A stretch of DNA of 40,225 bases from Clostridiales bacterium (GTDB lineage Bacteria; Bacillota; Clostridia; Christensenellales; Aristaeellaceae). Made by a program: the position numbers and the translations under genes. The notes under the pieces are model-generated. The model worked only from the letters and a program-made list of their open reading frames with translations, was not told the origin of the DNA and did no database searches. The stretch is taken from positions 1 through 40,225 of the forward strand of contig SFGO01000031.1 in the NCBI GenBank assembly GCA_004556545.1. The letters are read 5' to 3'. Below are positions 30,762 to 38,395 of this stretch, one piece after another; position 1 is the stretch's first letter; each line of letters begins with the position of its first letter.

Positions 30762-30861
30762 TGACAACATGGGGCTGCTTATGTTGCCAATCCCTTTTCT
30801 CGAAAAACAGGACTGTCCATGCTTCGGCTGGCTGGGCCGCCTTATACGTCCTTGTAGCGCT

Positions 30862-30899
30862 AAAAGCCCGGCGTGCATTCCCATGCACGTCGGGCTTTT
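30862..30899 (-). terminator. Terminator of the purine salvage pair
   Basis: AAAAGCCCGGCGTGCAT (30862-30878) pairs with ATGCACGTCGGGCTTTT (30883-30899), 17 bp with one wobble and a 4-nt loop. It lies just downstream of the phosphoribosyltransferase gene and ends in T residues in both directions. Confidence 0.88.
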
Positions 30900-30932
30900 G
30901 AAACCAGCTTTTTCTGCGCCATTCCGCGCCTG

Positions 30933-31487
30933 TCAGCCTTTGATGGAGCCGTCGGGATTGAAGAGGGGGAGCTTTTCGAGGTAAAGGATGTCGGGGCGAT
31001 CCTGCGCGGCGCCTTCCGCCAGAATGGCCATTTTGCCGACCACGTTGCCGCCCGCCTGCTTCACCAGCTTTTCGACGGCCTTGAGGGATTCGCCGGTGGA
31101 GATCACGTCGTCCACAATCAGGACGCGCTTGCCGCGCATGAAGTCCGCGTCGTCCTGATCGATGCAGAGCATCTGCCGGTTTTCGGTGGTGATGCTGGTC
31201 ACTTCGGTGGAGAAAACGTTCTTCATGTAGAGCTTGGCGGCCTTCCGGGCGATCAGGTAGCGGTTTTCGCCGTGCTGACGGGCCATTTCGTAGACCAGCG
31301 GGATGCCCTTGGATTCGGCGGTGATGAGGATGTCGTGCTCCGGGGCGATCTTCAGCAGCTCCCGGGCACAGGCCACGGTCAGCTCCACATCGCCGAAGAT
31401 GACGAAAGCGCCGATGTAGAGGTCATCGTTTACCCGGCACAGGGGCAGGTCGCGCTTGAGGCCAGCAACGTTCATCGTATAGAACAT
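30933..31487 (-). CDS. Adenine phosphoribosyltransferase-like purine salvage enzyme
   Basis: Type I phosphoribosyltransferase of 184 residues that joins a purine base to PRPP. The PRPP-binding motif VLIVDDVISTGES lies at about 120-132, with the core DILITAESKGIPLVYEMARQ before it. It resembles the Clostridia group annotated as adenine phosphoribosyltransferase-like; xanthine or hypoxanthine as substrate cannot be excluded. The start at 31487 is preceded by AAGGAG about 11 nt upstream. An AzgA-type purine permease gene lies directly upstream on the same strand, fitting uptake followed by salvage. A hairpin between the two may adjust relative expression. Confidence 0.85.
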   Translation of the reverse strand: MFYTMNVAGLKRDLPLCRVNDDLYIGAFVIFGDVELTVACARELLKIAPEHDILITAESKGIPLVYEMARQHGENRYLIARKAAKLYMKNVFSTEVTSITTENRQMLCIDQDDADFMRGKRVLIVDDVISTGESLKAVEKLVKQAGGNVVGKMAILAEGAAQDRPDILYLEKLPLFNPDGSIKG

Positions 31488-31517
31488 TTTGGGTTCCACT
31501 CCTTCAATACAAATCAA

Positions 31518-31544
31518 ATGGCGGGGCGCTGGGCACCCCGCCAT
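31518..31544 (-). promoter_or_regulatory. Intercistronic hairpin before the phosphoribosyltransferase gene
   Basis: ATGGCGGGG (31518-31526) pairs with CCCCGCCAT (31536-31544). On the minus strand the tail TTTGATTTG is weakly T-rich. It may be a partial terminator or an mRNA stabiliser between the permease and phosphoribosyltransferase genes. Confidence 0.5.
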
Positions 31545-31546
31545 CT

Positions 31547-31555
31547 ATTATAACA
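31547..31555 (-). promoter_or_regulatory. Extended -10 promoter of the phosphoribosyltransferase gene
   Basis: On the minus strand TGTTATAAT gives a perfect extended -10 box just after the permease stop codon. The -35 region is poor. The gene could therefore be transcribed independently of the permease. Confidence 0.45.
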
Positions 31556-31564
31556 CACTTTGGC

Positions 31565-32869
31565 TTAAAGTGCAGCAAGAATGTACATGACCACGAACAG
31601 GGCGGACAGGATGTACAGCAGCACGGGCACTTCCTTGAACTTGCCGCGGGCCATCTTGATCAGGGTGTAGGAGATAAAGCCGAAGCCGATGCCGTCGGAA
31701 ATGGAGTAGGCGAAGGGCATCATGGCGATGGTCAGGAAGCAGGGCAGCGCCACTTCCACATCGCTCCAGTCGATCTTGGCCACATTACCGATCATGAACA
31801 TGCCGACGATAATCAGCGCGGGAGCGGTAGCGGCGGAGGGGATGATACCGGCGATAGGCGCCAGCACGCAGCCCAGCAGGAACAGAATGCCCACGACCAC
31901 GGAGCTCAGACCGGTGCGCGCGCCTTCGGAAATGCCGGTGGAGGATTCCACGAAGGTTGTTACGGTGGAGGTGCCCATCAGAGCGCCGGTGCAGGTGGCC
32001 ACGGCGTCGGCGATCAGGGCCTTGTCGCCGCGGGGCAGGTTGCCGTTTTCGTCCAGCATGCCGGCGCTTCCGGCGGTGCCGATCAGGGTGCCCACGGTGT
32101 CAAAGCAGTCGCACATGGCGAAGGTCACGATAGCGGTCAGCAGGGGCAGAATGCCGTTGCCCAGCAGGCCCACGAAGCTCAGCTTGAAGAAGGTGGGAGC
32201 CACGGAAATGCCCTCGAAGGAAATGCTCACATTGGAAAGATTGGTCACGCCCATGGGAATGCCGATGACGGTAGTCACCAGAATGCCGATGAACAGCGCG
32301 CCCTTGACCTTCCAGGCCATCAGAATGCCGGTGATGATCAGGCCGATCAGGGCCAGCAGCGGAGCGCCGGAGGTGATGTTGCTCAGATCCAGCAGGTTGT
32401 TGCCCGCGGTGACGATACCGGCGTTCAGCAGGCCGATCAGGCAGATGAACAGGCCGATACCGGCGCTGATGGCGGCCTTCAGGGACGCAGGAATGGAATC
32501 AATGATCTGCTTGCGGATCGGAGAGACGGAGACCGCCAGGAAGATCAGGCCGGAGATGAACACGATCGCCAGACCCTGCTGCCAGGTGTAGCCCATTTTG
32601 GAGCAGATGGTGTAGGTGAAGAACGCATTCAGACCCATGCCGGGAGCCTGCGCAAAGGGAACGTTCGCCATGAAGGCGGTCAGGAAGCAGCCGATGGCGG
32701 CGGAGATGCAGGTGGCCAGCATGACGGCGGTCTGATCCATGCCCGTCTGGGACAGGAAGTTGGGGTTGACGAAGATGATGTAAGCCATCGCGAAGAACGT
32801 CGTCAGGCCGCCGATCACTTCCGTGCGGACGTCGGTGTTGTGCTTTTTGAGCTGAAACAGCTTTTCCAT
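31565..32869 (-). CDS. AzgA-family adenine/guanine/hypoxanthine permease
   Basis: Proton-coupled purine transporter of the NCS2 family, AzgA/PbuG branch, 434 residues. About 12-14 membrane segments cover most of the protein. Signatures include TFFAMAYIIFVNPNFLSQTG near the N-terminus, NVPFAQAPGMGLNAFFTYT, and DCFDTVGTLIGTA, which carries conserved acidic residues of the substrate and proton site. The start at 32869 (MEKLFQLKKHNTDVRTEVIGG) fits the family and follows AAAAGGAGAGG. A strong promoter lies about 50 nt upstream with no purine riboswitch between. Confidence 0.92.
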   Translation of the reverse strand: MEKLFQLKKHNTDVRTEVIGGLTTFFAMAYIIFVNPNFLSQTGMDQTAVMLATCISAAIGCFLTAFMANVPFAQAPGMGLNAFFTYTICSKMGYTWQQGLAIVFISGLIFLAVSVSPIRKQIIDSIPASLKAAISAGIGLFICLIGLLNAGIVTAGNNLLDLSNITSGAPLLALIGLIITGILMAWKVKGALFIGILVTTVIGIPMGVTNLSNVSISFEGISVAPTFFKLSFVGLLGNGILPLLTAIVTFAMCDCFDTVGTLIGTAGSAGMLDENGNLPRGDKALIADAVATCTGALMGTSTVTTFVESSTGISEGARTGLSSVVVGILFLLGCVLAPIAGIIPSAATAPALIIVGMFMIGNVAKIDWSDVEVALPCFLTIAMMPFAYSISDGIGFGFISYTLIKMARGKFKEVPVLLYILSALFVVMYILAAL

Positions 32870-32915
32870 GGTGAGAGCCTCTCCTTTTCCGAATGTTTTT
32901 TGGAGCAACGCGAAA

Positions 32916-32944
32916 ATTGTACGTTTTTATCGTCGGCTTGTCAA
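32916..32944 (-). promoter_or_regulatory. Strong promoter of the purine permease
   Basis: On the minus strand TTGACA (32939-32944, perfect) and TACAAT (32916-32921) are separated by 17 nt. The leader to the start codon is about 40 nt. Confidence 0.8.
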
Positions 32945-33047
32945 TGGATTTTTCGGAGAAACGGCACTTTTTCTGAAAAAAACCGCAGAAAAAGGGAAAG
33001 AATTGCCGAAGGATATCCCCCAGTCGAATCTTTGAGGAGGTCTTGCA

Positions 33048-33302
33048 ATGATCGGCTTGAAAGAGGCTTATGAAAAAATCAAGCAAACCCATCCGAACGA
33101 ATATGTTGACGGCGTTAATGAATTTCCGCAGTATTATCGTTTCTTTCTGGTGCCCAACGGAAAGAAATGGGAAGATCTGATGTGGGGATTATATGGAGGT
33201 ACGCAGGTAGACAAGGATACGGGTAAAATGACCGAAAACACAGTTCTTGGCCTCGAAGCCCCCATCCATCAATACCGAAGAGAAGACCTGGAGAAGCTAT
33301 AA
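33048..33302 (+). CDS. Small orphan protein of 84 residues
   Basis: No family recognised. The product is soluble, with an N-terminal helix (MIGLKEAYEKIKQTHPNEYV), aromatic-rich central strands (EFPQYYRFFLVPNGKKWEDL) and a Gly/Thr turn region, ending in a helical segment. GAGGAGG lies about 7 nt before the ATG, which supports expression. The gene is less GC-rich than its neighbours and stands alone between two divergently arranged minus-strand blocks. The size and lone position recall small immunity proteins of toxin systems, but no toxin gene is present. An AGAAGCT/AGCTTCT hairpin spans the stop codon. Confidence 0.6.
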   Translation: MIGLKEAYEKIKQTHPNEYVDGVNEFPQYYRFFLVPNGKKWEDLMWGLYGGTQVDKDTGKMTENTVLGLEAPIHQYRREDLEKL

Positions 33303-33336
33303 GCAGCTTCTTCTCACCGGAGCAAAGCCATAGGAC

Positions 33337-33367
33337 AAAAACGCTTTCAGCATCGCTGCCAAAAGCG
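33337..33367 (-). terminator. Terminator of ytfI-ytfJ-dacF
   Basis: On the minus strand CGCTTT (33362-33367) pairs with AAAGCG (33342-33347), with an inner CAGC/GCTG stem, followed by five T residues. It lies just downstream of the dacF stop. Confidence 0.7.
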
Positions 33368-33401
33368 CCGCAGGTCATTTTCATCATTTTCTTTATTGCC
33401 T

Positions 33402-34577
33402 TTATTGTCCCAGCGCGGCAGGCTGCCGCTCGCCGCCAAGCGGCCACAGTTCAATGAAACGTTCTACCTCGTAGCGGTAATCCCGTTCCGGGATGCCTTC
33501 CGCGACGATGAGCGGCGACGAGGCCAGCGTATTGCCGTCCAGCATCAGCCGGACTTCGCCGATTTCGTCCCCCAGCTCAAATCCGGCGGGCAGCTCTTCC
33601 GGCAGCGTGTATTCCAGCGTGGGAACCCGACCCTTCCGGACCGGCGCGCTCAGCTCCCGCCCGGTCACGATGGAGACGGTTTCCCGAACGCCGTCCTTCA
33701 CCGGCAGGACGCGAACGCTTTCCCCGGCGGCGAAGGCGGTGAAGGCTTCGTATTCCGCAAAGCCCATGTCCAAGATCCGCTCGGCTTCCTGAAACCAGTC
33801 GGGGCAGTTCAGCACCACGCCGATCAGCTCCAGCCCGTCCCGCTTGGCCCCGAATACCAGACAGCGCCCCGCCGCCTTGGTATAGCCGGTCTTGATGCCG
33901 GTAGCGCCGTCATAGTCGGTCAGCAGGCGGTTCTTGTTATTGAGAATGCGGGAATAGGTTCGCCCCTCCCACGGAATGGAAGCCCGGCGGGTGGAAACGA
34001 TCTCCCGGAATTCAGGATGATCCATGGCTTCCCGTGCGATCAGCGCCAGATCATAGGCCGTGGTGTGGTGGCCGGGCGTGGGCAGGCCGTTGGGGCTGAG
34101 AAACACGGTATTCTGACAGCCAAGCTCCGCCGCCCGTTCCGTCATTCGGCGGCAGAAGGCGTCCACGCTGCCGCCGATGTGCTCGGCGATCGCCACGGCC
34201 GCGTCGTTGCCGCTGGCCAGCATCAGCCCGTAGAGCAGATCCCGCAGGGTGAGCTTTTCTCCTTCGGAAAGATAAATGCTGGTGCCCGGAACGCCGAAGG
34301 CGTTTCGGCTGACCGTGACCACATCGTCCAGACTGCCTTCTTCCAGCGCCAGCAGGGCGGTCATGACCTTGGTGGTGGAGGCCATGGGCAGGGCGGTTTC
34401 TTCGTTGCGGCGGTACAGCACCCGGCCGGTGTTTTTCTCGATCAATACCGCCGCCTTGGCGGAGGTCTCGATGAGCTTTTCCTCCTGCGCCCGGGCGTGG
34501 CCGTTCAGCAGGGTCAGCGCGGCGCAGCAGACGAACAGAAATAGCCGTCGTACCCGGTGAAAAAAACGGTCTTTCAT
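33402..34577 (-). CDS. dacF: D-alanyl-D-alanine carboxypeptidase (penicillin-binding protein 5 family)
   Basis: Removes the terminal D-Ala from peptidoglycan stem peptides. The 391-residue precursor has a signal peptide (about 1-30, cleavage near HARA). All three active-site motifs are present: SxxK as STTK (S67-K70), SGN (S122-N124) and KTG (K229-G231). The C-terminal PBP5 stalk domain (about 285-385) follows. The start codon overlaps the ytfJ stop by 4 nt. The association with ytfI and ytfJ points to the sporulation-linked DacF rather than the vegetative DacA, but that is inference from context. Confidence 0.92.
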   Translation of the reverse strand: MKDRFFHRVRRLFLFVCCAALTLLNGHARAQEEKLIETSAKAAVLIEKNTGRVLYRRNEETALPMASTTKVMTALLALEEGSLDDVVTVSRNAFGVPGTSIYLSEGEKLTLRDLLYGLMLASGNDAAVAIAEHIGGSVDAFCRRMTERAAELGCQNTVFLSPNGLPTPGHHTTAYDLALIAREAMDHPEFREIVSTRRASIPWEGRTYSRILNNKNRLLTDYDGATGIKTGYTKAAGRCLVFGAKRDGLELIGVVLNCPDWFQEAERILDMGFAEYEAFTAFAAGESVRVLPVKDGVRETVSIVTGRELSAPVRKGRVPTLEYTLPEELPAGFELGDEIGEVRLMLDGNTLASSPLIVAEGIPERDYRYEVERFIELWPLGGERQPAALGQ

Positions 34578-35023
34578 TGCAGCTCCCCATCGAAAAGATC
34601 GGAATCGGTCTTTCCGAAGATTTTGTTTTTCTTCTTTTCTTTCTCGTCCTTGGCGTTTAGCTCTTCCAGCAGCTGGGGAAGCAGCTCCACCATGCGCTCC
34701 ATAGCGCCGGTGGTCTGGGCGGGAAGCACCTTGACCTGATTTTCCGTCACCACCAGAAAGCCCACCGGCTGCACCGATACGCCTGCGCCCGTGCCGCCCG
34801 CGAAGGGGAAAACATCCGTGGGCACGGGCTTTTGCTTGTTATCCTCGATGGCGTACTCGCCGCCGCCCGCCACAAAGCCGAAGCTGACCTTGGAAATGGG
34901 AATGATGGTAGTGCCCTTCTGATCCATGACCGGCGCGCCTACCACCGTGTTCACGTCCACCATGCCCCGAATGCTTTCCATGGTGGTCTGCATCATATTG
35001 TCGATGGGATGTTGCTGCTGCAT
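34574..35023 (-). CDS. ytfJ: Sporulation protein YtfJ (GerW family)
   Basis: 149 residues. GerW/YtfJ is a spore protein needed in Bacillus for normal germination responses. The conserved core reads VNTVVGAPVMDQKGTTIIPISKVSFGFVAGGGEY (about 24-57), followed by the Gly-rich GGTGAGVSVQPVGFLVV and a charged helical tail. AAGGAGG precedes the ATG. It lies between the DUF2953 gene (ytfI) and dacF, with a 4-nt overlap to the latter, so the three form an operon. It is the clearest sign that the organism belongs to a spore-forming lineage. Confidence 0.93.
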   Translation of the reverse strand: MQQQHPIDNMMQTTMESIRGMVDVNTVVGAPVMDQKGTTIIPISKVSFGFVAGGGEYAIEDNKQKPVPTDVFPFAGGTGAGVSVQPVGFLVVTENQVKVLPAQTTGAMERMVELLPQLLEELNAKDEKEKKKNKIFGKTDSDLFDGELQ

Positions 35024-35059
35024 CGCTGTTCCTCCTTGAAATTGGAATGCTGGAATGGG

Positions 35060-35632
35060 TCAGGACAAGGCCGCTGTCCGGCCGTCCTGTGCGTACTGCC
35101 TGCGGCTGCGCAGGTAGACAGAGCCCATGAGGGCCATCGTTGGAATTAGACTGCCCAGCCGCAGGCCGACTATACCTTCCAGAAGCGCTTCCGTGCCGTT
35201 TTGGGAAAAATCCGCCTGCATCCGGCAGCGGAAAACGCCGGGAAGCGCGCCGGTCAGCCGCAGGGTCTCTGTCAGGGTGCGCAGGGCGCAGAAGCACAGG
35301 GCGTTCAGCGCCGCGTCCTCCATGGAGAGCCGCAGAAGCACCGTACATTTCCGCAGGTGAAGCATATGGAGAAAGCGCCGAAGCACGGCCTTGTCCGTCA
35401 GGGTGCGCAGAAGCGCCGCGTCCGCAGAAAGCAGCTTCCGCAGGCCTTTTTGGCGGGAGACGGGCGTTTCCGCCTGAGGCGCTCCCGGCGGGCCGGTGCG
35501 GCGCAGGGGAAGCCCGGCGGCCCGAAATTCCAGCCGGTAGCCGGACTGACGGCCCAGCCGCAGGCGGAAATGAACGCTGACGGGCAGGATCATCAGACTG
35601 TAGATCAGCAGGGATAACAGGTACAAATTCAT
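35060..35632 (-). CDS. ytfI: DUF2953 domain protein (YtfI-like)
   Basis: 190 residues with an N-terminal membrane helix (about 3-20: LYLLSLLIYSLMILPVSV), a short beta-rich part, and a helical region containing the DUF2953 core (ALNALCFCALRTLTETLR). In Bacillus ytfI lies next to ytfJ and is expressed during sporulation; its role is unknown. The start at 35632 follows GGGAGGG by 8 nt; an upstream in-frame codon lacks such a site. It is the first gene of the operon with ytfJ and dacF. Confidence 0.8.
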   Translation of the reverse strand: MNLYLLSLLIYSLMILPVSVHFRLRLGRQSGYRLEFRAAGLPLRRTGPPGAPQAETPVSRQKGLRKLLSADAALLRTLTDKAVLRRFLHMLHLRKCTVLLRLSMEDAALNALCFCALRTLTETLRLTGALPGVFRCRMQADFSQNGTEALLEGIVGLRLGSLIPTMALMGSVYLRSRRQYAQDGRTAALS

Positions 35633-35747
35633 GTTTTTTCCCTCCCGAGGCATATTGTTTACGGTTTCTTCATTTTTACGCTACGCTTTTTCCGAAAATA
35701 TAGGTTATGATAGAAGAGAACCTTAGGAAGGGAGTCTTTTTTCTCCT

Positions 35748-37529
35748 ATGAGCAGACTGATCGGTATTGATTTGGGCACTACGAATTCCTGCGTTGCGAC
35801 GATGGAAAACGGCGAAGCCGTTGTGATCTCCAACGCGGAAGGCGGACGAACCACGCCGTCCGTGGTGGCCTTTACCAAAAACGGGGAGCGTATCGTAGGC
35901 GCGGCGGCCAAGCGGCAGGCCGTGACCAACGGAGCCCGCACCATTTTTTCCATCAAGCGGGAGATGGGCACGGACAACCGGGTAAAGATCGACGGCAAGA
36001 ACTATACGCCTCAGGAGATTTCCGCCATGATCCTGCAAAAGCTCAAGCAGGACGCGGAAGCCTATCTGGGCGAGACCGTCACGGACGCGGTGATCACCGT
36101 TCCTGCCTATTTCAGCGACGGGCAGCGGCAGGCCACCAAGGACGCGGGCCGCATCGCCGGGCTGAACGTGCTGCGCATCATCAACGAGCCTACCGCCGCG
36201 GCTTTGGCCTACGGCGTGGACAAGGGCGGCTCTCAGCGTATCATGGTGTACGATCTGGGCGGCGGCACCTTCGACGTGTCCATTCTGGACATCAACAACG
36301 AAGTGATCGAAGTGCTGGCCACGGCGGGCAACAACCGGCTGGGCGGCGACGATTTCGACGCCTGCGTATCCAATTATCTGGTGGAGGAATTCCGCCGCCG
36401 GGAGCATATCGACCTGACCCATGACCAGACCGCCATGAGCCGCATCCGGGAAGCGGCGGAAAAGGCCAAGATCGAGCTGAGCGCGGCCATGACCACCACT
36501 GTCAGCCTGCCCTTCCTGACCTCCGGGCCGGACGGCGCCAAGCATCTGGAAATCGACCTGACCCGGGCCAAGTTCGACGAGCTGACCGCCCATCTGGTGG
36601 AGGCCTCCGTGGGCCCGGTGGAACAGGCTTTGCGGGACGCGGGGCTTCAGGCGCGGGATCTGAGCCGGGTGCTGCTGGTGGGCGGCTCCACCCGCATCCC
36701 CGCCGTGCAGGCGGCGGTTAAGCGACTGACCGGCAAGGAACCCAGCAAGGACATCAACCCGGACGAATGCGTGGCCATGGGCGCGTGCCTGCAGGCGGGC
36801 GTGCTGGCCGGACAGGTCAAGGGGCTGCTGCTTCTGGACGTAACGCCCCTTTCGCTGGGCATCGAAACCGTAGGCGACGTGTTCTCCCGGATCATCGACC
36901 GCAACACCACCCTGCCGGTGCAGCGCAGTCAGGTGTTTACCACCGCCGCCAACTTCCAGACCTCCGTGGACATCCATGTGCTGCAGGGCGAACGGGAAAT
37001 CGCCAGCTGCAACAAAACGCTGGGCCGCTTCCGGCTCACCGGCATCCGCCGGGCGATGCGGGGCATTCCGCAGATCGAGGTCACGTTCTCCATCGACGCC
37101 AACGGCATCGTGAACGTATCCGCCAAGGATTTGGGCACGGGCAAGCATCAGGAGATCACCCTGACCCAGTCCACCCACATGTCCGACGCGGAGATCGAGC
37201 AGGCCATGCGGGACGCGGAGCGCTATGCCGCCGAGGATGCCCGCCGCAAGGAAAGCGCCGAAGTGCGCAATCAGGCGGAGCAGCTGCTTTACGAATCCAA
37301 AAACGCCCAGCGCAGGCTGAGCCGGGAGGACAAGGAACGCATTGAAAGCCTGCGCAAGCAGGTGGAGCAGGCCATGCAGGGCACGGACGACAGCGAGCTC
37401 AAGCGCCGCATGGCGGAGCTGACCAACGCGCTGCAGGCGGCGGGACGCTACACAGACAACAGCGCCGCCGACGATGCGGACGGCGCGGTAGACGCGGATT
37501 TCAGCGCCTCTCACGAGGAGAAACGCTGA
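35748..37529 (+). CDS. dnaK: Hsp70 chaperone DnaK (second-type operon)
   Basis: ATP-driven chaperone of 593 residues. The ATPase domain is canonical: GIDLGTTNSCVA (phosphate-1), MVYDLGGGTFDVS (phosphate-2) and LLVGGSTRIPAVQ (adenosine). The substrate-binding domain is recognisable by SQVFTTAANFQTSVDIHVLQGE, and the lid helices end in an acidic, Ala/Asp-rich tail. The gene is not in an hrcA-grpE-dnaK-dnaJ cluster and no CIRCE operator lies upstream. Instead it is coupled (TGATG overlap) to a DUF5685 gene and an atypical J-domain gene. Whether it is the only DnaK of the cell cannot be told from this window. Confidence 0.93.
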   Translation: MSRLIGIDLGTTNSCVATMENGEAVVISNAEGGRTTPSVVAFTKNGERIVGAAAKRQAVTNGARTIFSIKREMGTDNRVKIDGKNYTPQEISAMILQKLKQDAEAYLGETVTDAVITVPAYFSDGQRQATKDAGRIAGLNVLRIINEPTAAALAYGVDKGGSQRIMVYDLGGGTFDVSILDINNEVIEVLATAGNNRLGGDDFDACVSNYLVEEFRRREHIDLTHDQTAMSRIREAAEKAKIELSAAMTTTVSLPFLTSGPDGAKHLEIDLTRAKFDELTAHLVEASVGPVEQALRDAGLQARDLSRVLLVGGSTRIPAVQAAVKRLTGKEPSKDINPDECVAMGACLQAGVLAGQVKGLLLLDVTPLSLGIETVGDVFSRIIDRNTTLPVQRSQVFTTAANFQTSVDIHVLQGEREIASCNKTLGRFRLTGIRRAMRGIPQIEVTFSIDANGIVNVSAKDLGTGKHQEITLTQSTHMSDAEIEQAMRDAERYAAEDARRKESAEVRNQAEQLLYESKNAQRRLSREDKERIESLRKQVEQAMQGTDDSELKRRMAELTNALQAAGRYTDNSAADDADGAVDADFSASHEEKR

Positions 37530-38395
37530 TGTTCGGCTACGTGACCGCTTCGGCGGAAATGCCCGAGGAGCGACGGAAACGCTACCGGGCTTACTACTGC
37601 GGCCTGTGCCGCAATCTGGGCCGCCGCTATGGCGCTTTCAGCCGGATGACCCTGAGCTATGACGCGGTGTTTCTCTACATGCTGCTCTCGTCCCTTTACG
37701 AGCCGGAGGAGCAGAGCGGGCAGGAACGCTGCCTGCCCCATCCGCTGAAAGAGCATGCGTTTGTGGAAAATCCGCTGGCGGATTACGCTGCGGACGTGAA
37801 TCTTCTGCTGAGCTACCACAAATGTCTGGACGACTGGCAGGATGAGCGCCGCCTGTCCGGTCGGGCGGAGGCAGGGCTTCTGCAAAAGAGCTTCGAGCAG
37901 ATTGAAAAGTGCTATCCCGAAAAAAGCGCCGTACTCAGGCGCTGTCTGGATGAGATTCATCAAATCGAAAAATCCGGCGCGCCGGAGCCGGACCGGCTGG
38001 CCAACCTGACCGGCGAAATGCTGGGCAGTCTCTACCGCCGGCGGGAGGACGAATGGGCGGACAGTCTGGAAAAAATCGGTCAATCGCTGGGGCGGTTTAT
38101 TTACCTGATGGATGCTTACGACGATCTGGAAGGCGACCTTCACCACGGGCGGTACAATCCGCTTCGGGAGCTTTCCGGGCAGGAGGATTTTGAGGAGTTG
38201 ATCCGGCAGAGTCTGATGCTGGTGATGGGAGAATGCACCCGGGAATTTGAGCTTCTGCCGCTGATCCGGGACGTGGACATCCTACGCAATATTCTCTACG
38301 GCGGCTGCTGGGGCCGTTATCAGCTCAAGCAGCAGAAGCGGGAAAAGGACAAGCCCGCCGTCAAGCGGCAGGGCAGACAGGAGGGCGGGGCATGA
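37529..38395 (+). CDS. DUF5685 family protein
   Basis: 288 residues, all-helical, with no signal peptide or membrane helix. The N-terminus reads MFGYVTAS, then YYCGLCRNLGRRYG with C24 and C27. Two acidic motifs stand out: LDDWQDE (D101, D102, D105) and MDAYDDLEGD (D195, D198, D199, D203), each within a predicted helix, followed by GRYNPL. The spacing resembles the paired Asp-rich motifs of class I isoprenoid synthases, but similarity elsewhere is not evident. It overlaps dnaK by 1 nt and the J-domain gene by 4 nt, so it is likely a partner or client factor of this chaperone set. Function unknown. Confidence 0.8.
   Translation: MFGYVTASAEMPEERRKRYRAYYCGLCRNLGRRYGAFSRMTLSYDAVFLYMLLSSLYEPEEQSGQERCLPHPLKEHAFVENPLADYAADVNLLLSYHKCLDDWQDERRLSGRAEAGLLQKSFEQIEKCYPEKSAVLRRCLDEIHQIEKSGAPEPDRLANLTGEMLGSLYRRREDEWADSLEKIGQSLGRFIYLMDAYDDLEGDLHHGRYNPLRELSGQEDFEELIRQSLMLVMGECTREFELLPLIRDVDILRNILYGGCWGRYQLKQQKREKDKPAVKRQGRQEGGA

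Noticed and set aside
29604..30932. Prophage or integrative element
   Set aside because: No integrase, relaxase, transposase or phage structural gene is present and no flanking attachment repeats were found. Only small modules and an RHH gene remain.
32870..33047. Purine riboswitch upstream of the permease
   Set aside because: The leader after the promoter is about 40 nt, too short for the aptamer, and conserved aptamer loops are not seen.
35654..35747. CIRCE operator before dnaK
   Set aside because: No TTAGCACTC-N9-GAGTGCTAA or close variant. Only a weak AGGTT/AACCT inverted repeat lies near 35711-35733.
35676..37514. Long minus-strand frame opposite dnaK
   Set aside because: Antisense shadow of a canonical dnaK gene without RBS or domain.
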